In this document: positions 53,009 through 61,422 of the stretch, piece by piece
Numbering within the stretch: the first letter of the stretch is position 1
Layout: every line of letters starts with the position of its first letter
DNA from: Palsa-1439 sp050015495
Lineage (GTDB): Bacteria; Verrucomicrobiota; Verrucomicrobiia; Palsa-1439
Direction of reading: 5' to 3'
NCBI GenBank assembly: GCA_050015495.1
Contig: JBEKBH010000007.1
Coordinates: 69,950 to 133,949 of the forward strand
DNA: 64,000 bases
Notes under the pieces: generated by a model
Database searches by the model: none
Seen by the model: the letters and a program-made list of their open reading frames with translations, nothing else
What the model was told of the DNA's origin: nothing
Made by a program: the position numbers and the translations under genes

Positions 53009-54784
53009 CTACCGAGCGTTTTCAACCTTCCCGGCGCTGGCGGTGATCGGCGACGGCGTAAATCGATACGCGCGCATTGCGCCGGACCGCAGGGTCACGA
53101 GAAGACCGCCGGTGCCGGAGCGGTTGGCGATTGCGAAGGCGCTGATCCCCTTCTGATCCGGAATGGCGCAGAGTTTTTCCCCTTGGGCCGACGCGATGAC
53201 GAGGTCCCCGGAAGCTTCCAGAAACGCCCACTGGCGTCGACCGTCGCCGGTGAGGTCGCCGACCGCGAAACTGACGGTCCGCCATGCGCCGTGATCCTGG
53301 ATGGCGCTGGTTGACCAGGCGATTTCGCCCAGCGGATCGAACGCGATGGTCCTCCCGCCACCGATGGCAATGGCCTGGATTGTTCCCTGGTCGGTCACAG
53401 CGGCGGCGCTCATCTGCGCGCAATACTTTCCTTGGGGGCGAATGGTTCGCAGCAATTGCCCTTGAGCATCGAAGACATGCACCGAACCGCCGGCTTCGGT
53501 GGCGAAAACCAGTGCGGGTTGATTGGTGCGGGCGGAAACAACCGCTTGATTCCAGACATTTCCCAGCGAGGCTTTCCATCGCGTCTTGCCGTCGGCATCG
53601 ACCACATGCAGTCCGCCACCCCCATTCATGCCGACGATCAACTCATCCGTGCCGTCGCCATCCAGGTCGCCCCAGTGGGCGCCATCGACCCCCGACAACG
53701 AGCCGTAAGACCAAAGTCGCTTTCCCTGCGAGTCCATTACGACAACCTCATGCCCCCAGTTGGAATACCCGAGCAGGCGCGGACCCCGCGTCTTGTGACG
53801 GCCACACTCGATCATGGTGAAGGTACCGGCAATGGGAAGTGTGTTCTTCTCTGAACCGTCGCCGCCCAGGATGTGAAGCTGCTGGCGATTGTCGGCGACG
53901 AGGATTTCCTGCTGGCCGTCTCCGTACCAGTCACCGGCGCACATCGCCAGGGCTCCGGGAACCTCCTTGCTCCACGCGGGCACTGGCTGAAGCGGGTGAT
54001 CGCTGACCGTGAGGCTGCTGCCTGTCGCCTCCGGACGGTCTTTGGGCGTTCCTTCCCAATCCTTGTTCAGCGCCTGTTCCTTGAGCGAATCGAAATCGTG
54101 GTAGCCCACCACGACTTTCTGGATCACGCCGTGCCGGTCAATGAAAAACGTGGTGGGAATCGACTCGACGCTCTCGTACGGAGCCGGCAGGCTGCGAGCC
54201 GAAGCCACCGGATAGTTCATCCCGTTCTTCCCGACGAACGACCGCAAGGTCGGTTCCTCCTCGGAACTGATGCCGATGATGACCAGATCATCGCGCGATG
54301 TTTCTTTGGCCAGCCGCACCAAATGCGGAATCTCCTTGCGGCACGGCGGGCACCATGTCGCCCAAAAATCAAGGATCACCCGTTTGCCTTTGAGGGTGCT
54401 CAGAGTCGTCTTCGTTCCGTCGAGCGCCGTCACGGTGAAATCAGGGGCCGTCACGCCTTCCCACTGCGTCAGATCCGTTCCCGTGGCTGACTCCATCGCC
54501 GCCTCAAAGCGTTTGAAAAACTCAAAGTACAACACGCCAAAACCGATGCTGGCCAACAACCCGAGCACCGAGAGGCTGACCCCCCACCACGCCATCGTCT
54601 TCGGACTGCCCCGCCGTCGAAATTGAATGAGCCCGAAGACAAGGCCGATCAGTCCGAGCAACGCTCCCATCACCAGAAAGCTGAGGCACACGGCCACAAT
54701 GCCCAATACCAAGCTCGTGATGGCGAACCCCGTTCGCGGCAGAGGGGGCGGCACGACGGCGGGTTGTTCGGATGTTGTGCTCAT
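53009..54784 (-). CDS. DUF4190-thioredoxin (TlpA-like)-FG-GAP repeat fusion protein
   Basis: The 591-residue protein has an N-terminal DUF4190-type domain with two membrane segments (about 18-85), then a TlpA-like redoxin domain (about 110-240) with the active CPPC in FWATWCPPCRKEIPHL. A C-terminal beta-propeller-like region (about 270-585) contains GDWYGDGQQEILVADN, GDLDGDGTDELIVGMNGGG and VGDLTGDGRRQWAFLE, matching FG-GAP/VCBS calcium-binding repeats. This is a membrane-anchored periplasmic reductase with a binding propeller. AAAGGTG precedes the ATG at 54784. It lies within a segment flanked by duplicate proB 5' sequence. Confidence 0.85.
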   Translation of the reverse strand: MSTTSEQPAVVPPPLPRTGFAITSLVLGIVAVCLSFLVMGALLGLIGLVFGLIQFRRRGSPKTMAWWGVSLSVLGLLASIGFGVLYFEFFKRFEAAMESATGTDLTQWEGVTAPDFTVTALDGTKTTLSTLKGKRVILDFWATWCPPCRKEIPHLVRLAKETSRDDLVIIGISSEEEPTLRSFVGKNGMNYPVASARSLPAPYESVESIPTTFFIDRHGVIQKVVVGYHDFDSLKEQALNKDWEGTPKDRPEATGSSLTVSDHPLQPVPAWSKEVPGALAMCAGDWYGDGQQEILVADNRQQLHILGGDGSEKNTLPIAGTFTMIECGRHKTRGPRLLGYSNWGHEVVVMDSQGKRLWSYGSLSGVDGAHWGDLDGDGTDELIVGMNGGGGLHVVDADGKTRWKASLGNVWNQAVVSARTNQPALVFATEAGGSVHVFDAQGQLLRTIRPQGKYCAQMSAAAVTDQGTIQAIAIGGGRTIAFDPLGEIAWSTSAIQDHGAWRTVSFAVGDLTGDGRRQWAFLEASGDLVIASAQGEKLCAIPDQKGISAFAIANRSGTGGLLVTLRSGAMRAYRFTPSPITASAGKVENAR

Positions 54785-54984
54785 AAGAACACGCACCTTT
54801 CTAGGGGTAAGGTTCCACCCTCCGGGGTCGAACGAACCGATGCGTCACATTTGGTTCGGGCAAACGGAGTGATCGCATTCCTCACCGTCAAAAGGGTATT
54901 CCGTCGGTTGCACGAACACAATCCGAATCGCATCGCAGAATTTCCGATGTCGAGATGCTTGTCGACGCCCAATTCAACCCGCGC

Positions 54985-55092
54985 CCGCCGCCGCGTCCAT
55001 TCACTCGACACGCTTGCCGAGTTCTGGTAAGCATTGATGGCTCTTATGAAGCTCCGCCACGAAATACTCGCCAAGGTGAACCGCATCGTCAT
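54985..55092 (+). repeat. Direct repeat flanking the thioredoxin-FG-GAP segment (intact proB copy)
   Basis: Matches 52799-52906 nearly base for base, from CGCCGCGTCCATTCACTC through the proB start to GTCAT. Beyond each end the two copies differ. Confidence 0.85.
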
Positions 55093-56107
55093 CAAGCTCG
55101 GGACGGGCCTGCTGACCGATGTGCAGAACCATCTTTCGGCGCGGCAGATTGAGGGGCTGGTCGCGCAAATCGCCACGTTGCACGAACTGAAAAAGCAGAT
55201 CATCATTGTTTCCTCGGGCGCGATCGGCGCGGGCATGGCCGAGCTTGGCCTGAAACAGCGCCCGAAACATCTCGACGAACTCCAGGCTGCCGCCGCCATC
55301 GGCCAGAGTAAATTGATGGCCGTGTACGACGAGTTGTTCGGGAAATTCGGCATCACGGTCGCGCAAATCCTGCTGACCCATGACGATCTGAAAGACCGGA
55401 CGCGCCACCTCAACGCGCACAACACGCTGGCCACACTGCTGGCGCATGGCGCTGTGCCGATCATTAACGAGAACGACACGGTGGCTGTCGAGGAAATCAA
55501 GTTCGGCGATAACGACCGGCTCGGGGCGCTGGCGGCCACGCTCATCGACGCGGATTTGCTGGTCATCCTGTCACATGTCGAGGGATTGCTGGAAGGAGAG
55601 GGCCGCGTCGTTCCCGCCGTGCCCGAAATCACACGCGAGATCGAATCGCTCGCGGGCGACACGGATCGCACGACGAGCGTTGGCGGGATGAAGTCGAAGA
55701 TCGATGCGGCAAAGATCGTAACGCGCGCCGGAATTCCGCTCGTCATCGCCAACGGCGAACGCGCAAGTGTTCTCCGCGATATTCTGGCCGGCGACGAGGT
55801 GGGGACGATATTCCTGCCGCACGCGGACAAATTGGCGAGCCGCAAGCGCTGGATCGCGTTTTTCCAGCATCCCGCCGGGGTGATAGTGGTCGACGATGGC
55901 GCGAAAGAAGCCCTGTGCGCCAAGGGTAAGAGCTTGCTGGCCAAAGGGATAGTTTCCTCGGAGGGGAAATTCGAGGAAGGCGATCTCGTCAGCGTCCGAG
56001 ACAAGAACCAGGTTGAATTTGCGCGCGGCCTGACGAAGGTTGGCGGCATCCAAATCAAGTCCGCCACGGGCGTGGTGATTCATCGGGATGACATGGTGAT
56101 TTTGTGA
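55037..56107 (+). CDS. proB: Glutamate 5-kinase
   Basis: This enzyme phosphorylates glutamate, the first step of proline synthesis. The 356-residue protein has the kinase fold with IVIKLGTGLLT, IIIVSSGAIGAG, PIINENDTVAVEEIKFGDND and GGMKSKIDAAKI. A C-terminal PUA domain (about 265-356) is present. The ATG at 55037 is followed by ATG 55046; either may be used. proA follows after 103 bases that hold a family B repeat, so the operon is interrupted by a repeat. Confidence 0.95.
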   Translation: MALMKLRHEILAKVNRIVIKLGTGLLTDVQNHLSARQIEGLVAQIATLHELKKQIIIVSSGAIGAGMAELGLKQRPKHLDELQAAAAIGQSKLMAVYDELFGKFGITVAQILLTHDDLKDRTRHLNAHNTLATLLAHGAVPIINENDTVAVEEIKFGDNDRLGALAATLIDADLLVILSHVEGLLEGEGRVVPAVPEITREIESLAGDTDRTTSVGGMKSKIDAAKIVTRAGIPLVIANGERASVLRDILAGDEVGTIFLPHADKLASRKRWIAFFQHPAGVIVVDDGAKEALCAKGKSLLAKGIVSSEGKFEEGDLVSVRDKNQVEFARGLTKVGGIQIKSATGVVIHRDDMVIL

Positions 56108-56118
56108 CAACGGCGCGA

Positions 56119-56196
56119 CCCTCACCCTGACCCTCTCCCTTCGAAAGGGCGAGGAGGTCTCCTCTCCCCTTGGGGGAGAGGATTAAGGTGAGGGGT
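56119..56196 (+). repeat. Composite palindromic repeat family B, copy 5
   Basis: A full element lying inside the proB-proA operon, with outer arms CCCTCACC / GGTGAGGG and two internal hairpins, 14 bases before the proA ATG. Confidence 0.9.
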
Positions 56197-56210
56197 GGAA
56201 ACGATTGCGT

Positions 56211-57455
56211 ATGGATTTGAAACAACAGATACGATTGTTGGCCGAGCGGTCGCGGGACGCATCGCGCGAACTGGCGAAATTCGACGCGGACAAGAAGAAC
56301 GCGCTGCTGCGCGCCATGGCCAACGGCATCGAAAAATCCGCCGCCGCGATCCAGTCGGCCAACGCCAAGGACCTCGATGCGGGGAAGAAAGCCGGGCTTT
56401 CGTCGGCGATGCTCGACCGCCTGACCCTCACCGACAAACGTATTTTGGAAATGGCGAAGGGCGTCCGCGAAGTCGCCGCCCTGCCCGACCCGGTCGGGAC
56501 AACCATCAGCGAGTGGACGCGTCCGAACGGAATCCGCATCCGGAAAGTGCGCGTACCCATCGGCGTGATCCTCATCATTTACGAGTCGCGGCCGAACGTG
56601 ACCGCCGACGCCGGGTGCCTGTGCTTCAAGACCGGCAACGCGGTGATCCTGCGCGGCGGTTCAGAGGCGATCCACAGCAACCTCGCCATCGCCGAAGCGA
56701 TGACTGTGCCGGGGCTGCCGCCGAACAGCATCACGGTCGTGCCCACGACGGACCGCGCGGCCATCGACGAGTTGCTGAAACTCGATGACCTGATCAACCT
56801 CTGCATCCCGCGCGGCGGGGAGGGATTGATTCGCGCCGTCGCGGAGAAATCGCGCATCCCCGTCATCAAGCACTACAAAGGCGTGTGCCACGTGTACGTC
56901 GACCGCGATGCCGATTTTGACATGGCGGAGAAGATCGTCATCAACGCCAAATGCCAGCGTCCCGGCGTGTGCAACGCCATCGAGACACTGCTCATCGATG
57001 AAAAGATTGCCGACAAGTTTCTGCCGCGTATCGCGAAGGCGCTCACCGAACACAAGGTCGAACTGCGTGGCGACGACCGGACGCGCAAGCTCGTGTCCAA
57101 TGCCAGCGTTGCCGCCGAAGCCGATTGGTACGCGGAGTATCTCGACCTGATTCTTGCCGTGCGCGTCGTCAACGGCGTGGACGAAGCCATCGATCACATC
57201 ACGAAATACGGGTCGGCCCACAGCGACGCGATTGTCACGGGCGACAAGGCGACCGCGGAAACATTCCTGCGCGAGGTGGACAGCTCGAGCGTATTCTGGA
57301 ACGCCAGCACGCGACTGGCCGACGGCGCACAATACGGGTTCGGCGCGGAGATCGGGATTTCGACGGACAAAATCCACGCCCGCGGCCCGATGGGCCTGGA
57401 GGAATTGACCAGCTACAAATTCGTCGTGGTGGGGGATGGCCAGGTGCGCGAGTGA
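56211..57455 (+). CDS. proA: Gamma-glutamyl phosphate reductase
   Basis: This enzyme reduces glutamyl-5-phosphate to glutamate-5-semialdehyde with NADPH, the second step of proline synthesis. The 414-residue protein has the catalytic C254 in PGVCNAIETLLID and the family motifs IRKVRVPIGVILIIYESRPN, GGSEAIHSN and YGFGAEIGISTDKIHARGPM. Its TGA overlaps the GTG start of the acyl-CoA synthetase gene (GTGA). A TTG start at 56205 is possible. Confidence 0.95.
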   Translation: MDLKQQIRLLAERSRDASRELAKFDADKKNALLRAMANGIEKSAAAIQSANAKDLDAGKKAGLSSAMLDRLTLTDKRILEMAKGVREVAALPDPVGTTISEWTRPNGIRIRKVRVPIGVILIIYESRPNVTADAGCLCFKTGNAVILRGGSEAIHSNLAIAEAMTVPGLPPNSITVVPTTDRAAIDELLKLDDLINLCIPRGGEGLIRAVAEKSRIPVIKHYKGVCHVYVDRDADFDMAEKIVINAKCQRPGVCNAIETLLIDEKIADKFLPRIAKALTEHKVELRGDDRTRKLVSNASVAAEADWYAEYLDLILAVRVVNGVDEAIDHITKYGSAHSDAIVTGDKATAETFLREVDSSSVFWNASTRLADGAQYGFGAEIGISTDKIHARGPMGLEELTSYKFVVVGDGQVRE

Positions 57456-59020
57456 ACCGCCCTGCATCGAAGGACTTCAATTTCGTCGCGAACGTGATGG
57501 AGGAATGGGCGCGGCGGGCCCCGGATGCATTGGCGCTGTGGTGGGTGGACGAAAACGGGCGACACCAGCGCAAAATCACCGTAGCCGAGATCGTTGCCGA
57601 CGCGCATCGCGCCGCCAACTTCTTTCGCGACTGCGGCATTGAACCGGGCGATCCGGTGCTGGTGATGCTGCCACGCATTCCGGAATGGTGGATCACGTTG
57701 CTGGGCCTGATCCGTCTGGGGGCGGTTCCTGTTCCCAGCGCCACGATGTTGACCACCCGCGATGTCCGCTACCGCATCGAGGCGGCGGGCGTCCGCGCCG
57801 TGATCACGGACGCCGATGGAATCGGCAAACTGGATTGGTTCCGCGGCAAACGGATTTTGGTGGGCTTGCAACGGCCCGGCTGGATTAGCTTCCAGGCCGG
57901 GTTGCGAGACGCCTCGCCGAAATTCGCCGGCGAACCAACTCGCGCCGACGATCCCGGCATTATCTATTTCACCAGCGCCACCACCGGGCAACCGAAGATG
58001 GTGTTGCACACGCAAGCCAGTTATGGCCTGGCCCACCGGGTCACGGGCGAACTGTGGCTCGATTTGAAACCGGGTGACCTCCATTGGTGTATTACCGATA
58101 CCGGGTGGGGGAAGGCCGCCTGGTCGTGCTTCTTCGGCCCGTGGCTGGCCGGCGCCACGGTTTTTGCCATGGACGCCCGGCGCAAATTCAGTGGCTCCTG
58201 TGCGCTGCGTACCCTCGCGAGCTATCCCATTACCACGTGGTGCGCGCCGCCAACCGCCCTGCGTCTCATCGTCCGGGAAGACCTGACCCAATTTCGCTCC
58301 AAGCATTTGCGCCATTGCACCAGCGCGGGTGAACCCCTCAACCCGGAGGTCATCACGGCATGGCGGGAAGCGACCGGGACAACCATCTACGAAGGTTACG
58401 GTCAAACCGAGACCGTTGTGTTGATCGCCAACATCCGATCCCATGGCCGCGAAGTGCGCCCCGGCTCCATGGGCCAGCCGGTCCCGGGTTTTGAGGTCGC
58501 TCTTCTTGACGCGGACCTGCAGGAGGTACCCGTCGGCGCCGAAGGCGAAATCGCCGTGCGCTACCGCCCGCAGCGACCGCTGGGGCTGTTTCGTGAATAC
58601 TGGCGGAATCCTGACCTGACCAAGCAGCGTTTCCGTGGCGACTGGTATTTGACTGGCGACGTCGCCCGGCGCGACACCGATGGCTACTACTGGTTCGTCG
58701 GACGGTCCGACGACGTGATCAAAAGCGCCGCGTACCGCATCGGACCTTTCGAGGTGGAGAGCACGCTTCTGGAACATCCCGCTGTGCTGGAATCTGGCGT
58801 TGTCGGCAAACCGGATGCGATTCGCGGGCAGATCGTCAAGGCGTTCGTTGTGCTCCGGAGCGGTTACGCCGCCAGCGACACCCTCAAAGCCGAACTGCAG
58901 GAACACTGCAAACTCGTTACGGCACCCTACAAATATCCGCGTGAAATCGAGTTCGTGAAGGAGCTGCCCAAAACCACCAGCGGAAAAATCCGTCGCGTCG
59001 AGTTGCGCGGGCAGATCTGA
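57452..59020 (+). CDS. AMP-binding acyl-CoA synthetase, medium-chain (ACSM-like) branch
   Basis: This enzyme activates a carboxylic acid as an acyl-adenylate and then an acyl-CoA. The 522-residue protein has the phosphate loop YFTSATTGQPKMVLHT, the YEGYGQTET motif, TGDVARRDTDGYYWFVGRSD and the catalytic K512 in PKTTSGKIRR. The HWCITDTGWGKAAWSCFFGPW sequence is typical of the ACSM/acetoacetyl-CoA synthetase-like group. The GTG start overlaps the proA stop, so translation is coupled to proline synthesis genes. The substrate is unknown. Confidence 0.9.
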   Translation: MNRPASKDFNFVANVMEEWARRAPDALALWWVDENGRHQRKITVAEIVADAHRAANFFRDCGIEPGDPVLVMLPRIPEWWITLLGLIRLGAVPVPSATMLTTRDVRYRIEAAGVRAVITDADGIGKLDWFRGKRILVGLQRPGWISFQAGLRDASPKFAGEPTRADDPGIIYFTSATTGQPKMVLHTQASYGLAHRVTGELWLDLKPGDLHWCITDTGWGKAAWSCFFGPWLAGATVFAMDARRKFSGSCALRTLASYPITTWCAPPTALRLIVREDLTQFRSKHLRHCTSAGEPLNPEVITAWREATGTTIYEGYGQTETVVLIANIRSHGREVRPGSMGQPVPGFEVALLDADLQEVPVGAEGEIAVRYRPQRPLGLFREYWRNPDLTKQRFRGDWYLTGDVARRDTDGYYWFVGRSDDVIKSAAYRIGPFEVESTLLEHPAVLESGVVGKPDAIRGQIVKAFVVLRSGYAASDTLKAELQEHCKLVTAPYKYPREIEFVKELPKTTSGKIRRVELRGQI

Positions 59021-59027
59021 GTGCGTC

Positions 59028-60347
59028 ATGAGCGATTCACAATCCGCCGCCGAGCGCGCCCGGTATGTGCGCGACCAGTTGCCCGCGGCGGGCCTGTTTG
59101 CCGGCGCGACCTGGCGGATTTCCCCCGAAGCCTTCCCGCTCTCCCGCGACATCGTCACCCGACTCGAAGCGCTCGGGCCGCATCTGCTGGCGTTTTACCG
59201 CGCCGCCAACGTGATGTACCGCCACAGCGTCGAGGGCAAGTTGCCGTCGTGGATCGCGGACTACCTCGACGCGGGCAAGCCGAAGGAGTTGATCGAGTTT
59301 TCCCGGCTTGGCCGCTTCAAGGGTCACGTCCCGCGCGTGATTCGTCCCGACGTGATCCTTACCAACGACCATTTCTTCGTCGCCGAGCTTGATTCGGTCC
59401 CCGGCGGCATCGGCCTGACCGGCTGGCTGGGGAAGACGTACGGCGAGCTGGGCGACAAGATCGTCGGCGGCGCGCATGGGATGATGGAGGGATTCGACGC
59501 CGTGTTGCGCGCGGAGGCGAAAGGCGACGAGCCGCTGGCGGTCGTGGTGGTGTCGGATGAAGCCGCGACGTATCGCCCCGAGATGGAATGGCTCGGCCGG
59601 CAGATCGGGTTCCGCGTTATGCGTCCGGAGGAATTGTCCAACTTCGACAAAACGTCGGTCGTCTACCGGTTCTTTGAATTGTTCGATTTGCCGAACGTGC
59701 CGAATGCGAAGGCGTTGATGGATGCCGCGGCGCGGGGCGAAGTGCATGTGACGCCGCCATTCAAACCGCAGCTCGAAGAGAAAATGCTCTTCGCGTTCCT
59801 GTGGATGGAGCAATTGCGCGGGTTCTGGCGAGAGCAACTCGGCGACAAGACGCTCGCGGTCTTGCGGGAGGTCCTGCCGTACACGTGGATTTTCGATCCC
59901 GCGCCGTTGCCGCCGCACGCGGTGATTCCCGAACTCGGCATCCACGACTGGCGCGACATGGCGAAGTTTTCCCAGAAGCAGCGCGAGCTGGTGCTGAAAA
60001 TCTCCGGCTTCAGCGACCGGGCGTGGGGCAGCCGCGGCGTGTACGTCGGGCACGATCTGCCGGCAGGCGAATGGGCGGAAGCGATTGACCAGGCGCTGAG
60101 CGGGTTCGCGACGCATCCATTCATTCTCCAGAGATTCGAGAACTCGAAATTGTTCGAGGCGCGGTACGTCGATTTCGAGACGAATGAAGTGCGTCCGTTC
60201 AACGCGCGGGTGCGGTTGTGTCCGTACTATTTCGTGGTGGGCGACGACGCCAAACTGGGCGGTATCCTGGCGACGATTTGCCCGGCCGACAAAAAGATTT
60301 TGCACGGAATGCCTGACGCCGTGATGGCGCCGTGCCGCGTGTTGTAA
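59028..60347 (+). CDS. Conserved protein with ATP-grasp-like features
   Basis: The 439-residue protein is not firmly recognised. Segments such as VPRVIRPDVILTNDHFFVAE, ELDSVPGGIGLTGWLG, GSRGVYVGHDLPAGEWAEA and PFILQRFENSKLFEAR resemble circularly permuted ATP-grasp enzymes, in which a glycine-rich lid and acidic metal residues lie in this order. It has no membrane segment. It starts 7 bases after the acyl-CoA synthetase gene, so it may use the acyl-CoA or act in the same pathway, for example peptide-bond ligation. Assignment is by pattern; a structure search would decide. Confidence 0.65.
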   Translation: MSDSQSAAERARYVRDQLPAAGLFAGATWRISPEAFPLSRDIVTRLEALGPHLLAFYRAANVMYRHSVEGKLPSWIADYLDAGKPKELIEFSRLGRFKGHVPRVIRPDVILTNDHFFVAELDSVPGGIGLTGWLGKTYGELGDKIVGGAHGMMEGFDAVLRAEAKGDEPLAVVVVSDEAATYRPEMEWLGRQIGFRVMRPEELSNFDKTSVVYRFFELFDLPNVPNAKALMDAAARGEVHVTPPFKPQLEEKMLFAFLWMEQLRGFWREQLGDKTLAVLREVLPYTWIFDPAPLPPHAVIPELGIHDWRDMAKFSQKQRELVLKISGFSDRAWGSRGVYVGHDLPAGEWAEAIDQALSGFATHPFILQRFENSKLFEARYVDFETNEVRPFNARVRLCPYYFVVGDDAKLGGILATICPADKKILHGMPDAVMAPCRVL

Positions 60348-60423
60348 CGCGGGCGGACGGCTGCCCGGTCGGGGCTTGCGCTTGACGCTCTGGCGACGGC
60401 TGGTGTACGTTGGCGGCGCGAGC

Positions 60424-60497
60424 GCGGGCGTAGCATAGTGGTAATGCGCCAGCCTTCCAAGCTGGTGAGGTGGGTTCGATTCCCATCGCCCGCTCCA
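60424..60497 (+). tRNA. tRNA-Gly (TCC)
   Basis: A complete cloverleaf is visible: acceptor stem GCGGGCG/CGCCCGC, D-arm region TAGCATAGTGGTAATGC, anticodon stem CCAGC/GCTGG with loop CTTCCAA (anticodon TCC), the T-arm GGGTTCGATTCCC, and an encoded 3' CCA. It lies at the boundary of the accessory region that follows. Confidence 0.96.
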
Positions 60498-60513
60498 CTT
60501 TCCCCGGCGAAAT

Positions 60514-60636
60514 GCTGATCGATTCCCACCTGATTTCTTGTTTCTGCTTACACGTCAAGAGGTTGCAATCTTGATATCGCAAATTGCGACTTCATGTTTG
60601 GAAAGCCAAAAAGAATCTACGGGTTTCCTCGAATAG
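60514..60636 (+). pseudogene. Broken fragment of an ORF6N-type gene
   Basis: The frame codes ADRFPPDFLFLLTRQEVAIL and SQIATSCLES, closely matching residues 50-79 of the intact ORF6N protein downstream, then stops at TAG. The DNA match is 60514-60600 against 60918-61005. It lies 17 bases after the tRNA. Confidence 0.85.
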
Positions 60637-60721
60637 GGATTTTGGAACTTTGACATCGCAAATTGCGAGGTCAAAGACAGGCATGGCACGAATTCTTAAG
60701 GCATCAAATTGGCACCTTAAG
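60566..60721. repeat. Three degenerate palindromes of the ORF6N type
   Basis: Imperfect palindromes centred on CGCAAATTGCG or CAAATTGG lie at 60566-60600, 60648-60676 (CTTTGAC...GTCAAAG) and 60695-60721 (CTTAAGG...CCTTAAG). They resemble the perfect one at 60971-61005 inside the intact gene. Confidence 0.75.
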
Positions 60722-60732
60722 GCGCGCAGCAC

Positions 60733-60761
60733 TTGTCGAAGAGGCGGCGACTCGGTACACT
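60733..60761 (+). promoter_or_regulatory. Predicted promoter of the ORF6N gene
   Basis: TTGTCG (60733-60738), a 17-base spacer and TACACT (60756-60761) lie 10 bases upstream of the ATG at 60772. The leader would be very short. The same -10 sequence and spacing recur before the nuclease gene at 61476. Confidence 0.5.
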
Positions 60762-60771
60762 GCGCAACCAA

Positions 60772-61392
60772 ATGAGCGATGACAAGGCGGTTGTGCCGGT
60801 CGAACGAATCGAGCAACTGATCTATTTGATTCGGGGTCAGAAAGTGATGCTCGACTCCGATCTCGCCGAGATCTACGGCGTCACAACGAAGCGATTGAAC
60901 GAGCAGGTCGGGCGCAACGCGGATCGATTCCCATCCGATTTTGCGTTTCTGCTTACGCGTCAAGAGGTTGCAAACTTGAGGTCGCAAATTGCGACCTCAA
61001 GTTTGGAGGGCCAGGCGGGATCTGCGAGCGCCCGCCATCATGGAGGACCTCGGTACCGGCCGCGGGTGTTCACCGAGCATGGCGCGATCATGTTGGCCAG
61101 CGTGCTTAACAGCCCGGTGGCGGTGCAAGCCAGCGTTCGGGTCGTGCGCGCGTTCGTGCGGCTGCGCGAGATGCTGGCATCGAATCGGGACCTCGCGCAG
61201 AAGCTGGTCGAGCTGGAACGCAAATTTGAAGGCCACGACGATGCCATTCGCAACCTCTTTGAAGCCATCCGCCAGCTTCTAACCCCGCCGGAACCGAAAC
61301 GCCGCAAGATCGGGTTCCAGGTGAGGGAAACACCGGGCCGCTACACCGTCCGCACTCGCGGCGGCAGGAATTCACGGCTGCGGCGGAAATAG
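60772..61392 (+). CDS. ORF6N-domain DNA-binding protein
   Basis: The 206-residue protein starts with an ORF6N (KilA-N-related) domain (about 8-115): VERIEQLIYLIRGQKVMLDS, LAEIYGVTTKRLNEQVGRN, RFPSDFAFLLTRQEV and FTEHGAIMLASVLNS. A coiled coil (about 132-170, REMLASNRDLAQKLVELERK) and a basic tail follow. Such proteins are common on phages and islands and are thought to bind DNA. The gene carries, at residues 66-78, a perfect 17-bp-arm DNA palindrome. A broken copy lies upstream next to the tRNA. Confidence 0.85.
   Translation: MSDDKAVVPVERIEQLIYLIRGQKVMLDSDLAEIYGVTTKRLNEQVGRNADRFPSDFAFLLTRQEVANLRSQIATSSLEGQAGSASARHHGGPRYRPRVFTEHGAIMLASVLNSPVAVQASVRVVRAFVRLREMLASNRDLAQKLVELERKFEGHDDAIRNLFEAIRQLLTPPEPKRRKIGFQVRETPGRYTVRTRGGRNSRLRRK
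60971..61005. repeat. Perfect 35-base palindrome inside the ORF6N coding region
   Basis: The 17-bp arms CAAACTTGAGGTCGCAA and TTGCGACCTCAAGTTTG are separated by a single A. The DNA encodes NLRSQIATSSLE. Related but degenerate forms occur three times upstream (60566-60721). Confidence 0.9.
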
Positions 61393-61422
61393 TAGAAGGG
61401 ACGCGCGGTAACGGCGTCGAGC

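Noticed and set aside
34969..56196. Family B repeats as a CRISPR array
   Set aside because: Copies are kilobases apart, not regularly spaced, and differ in length and orientation.
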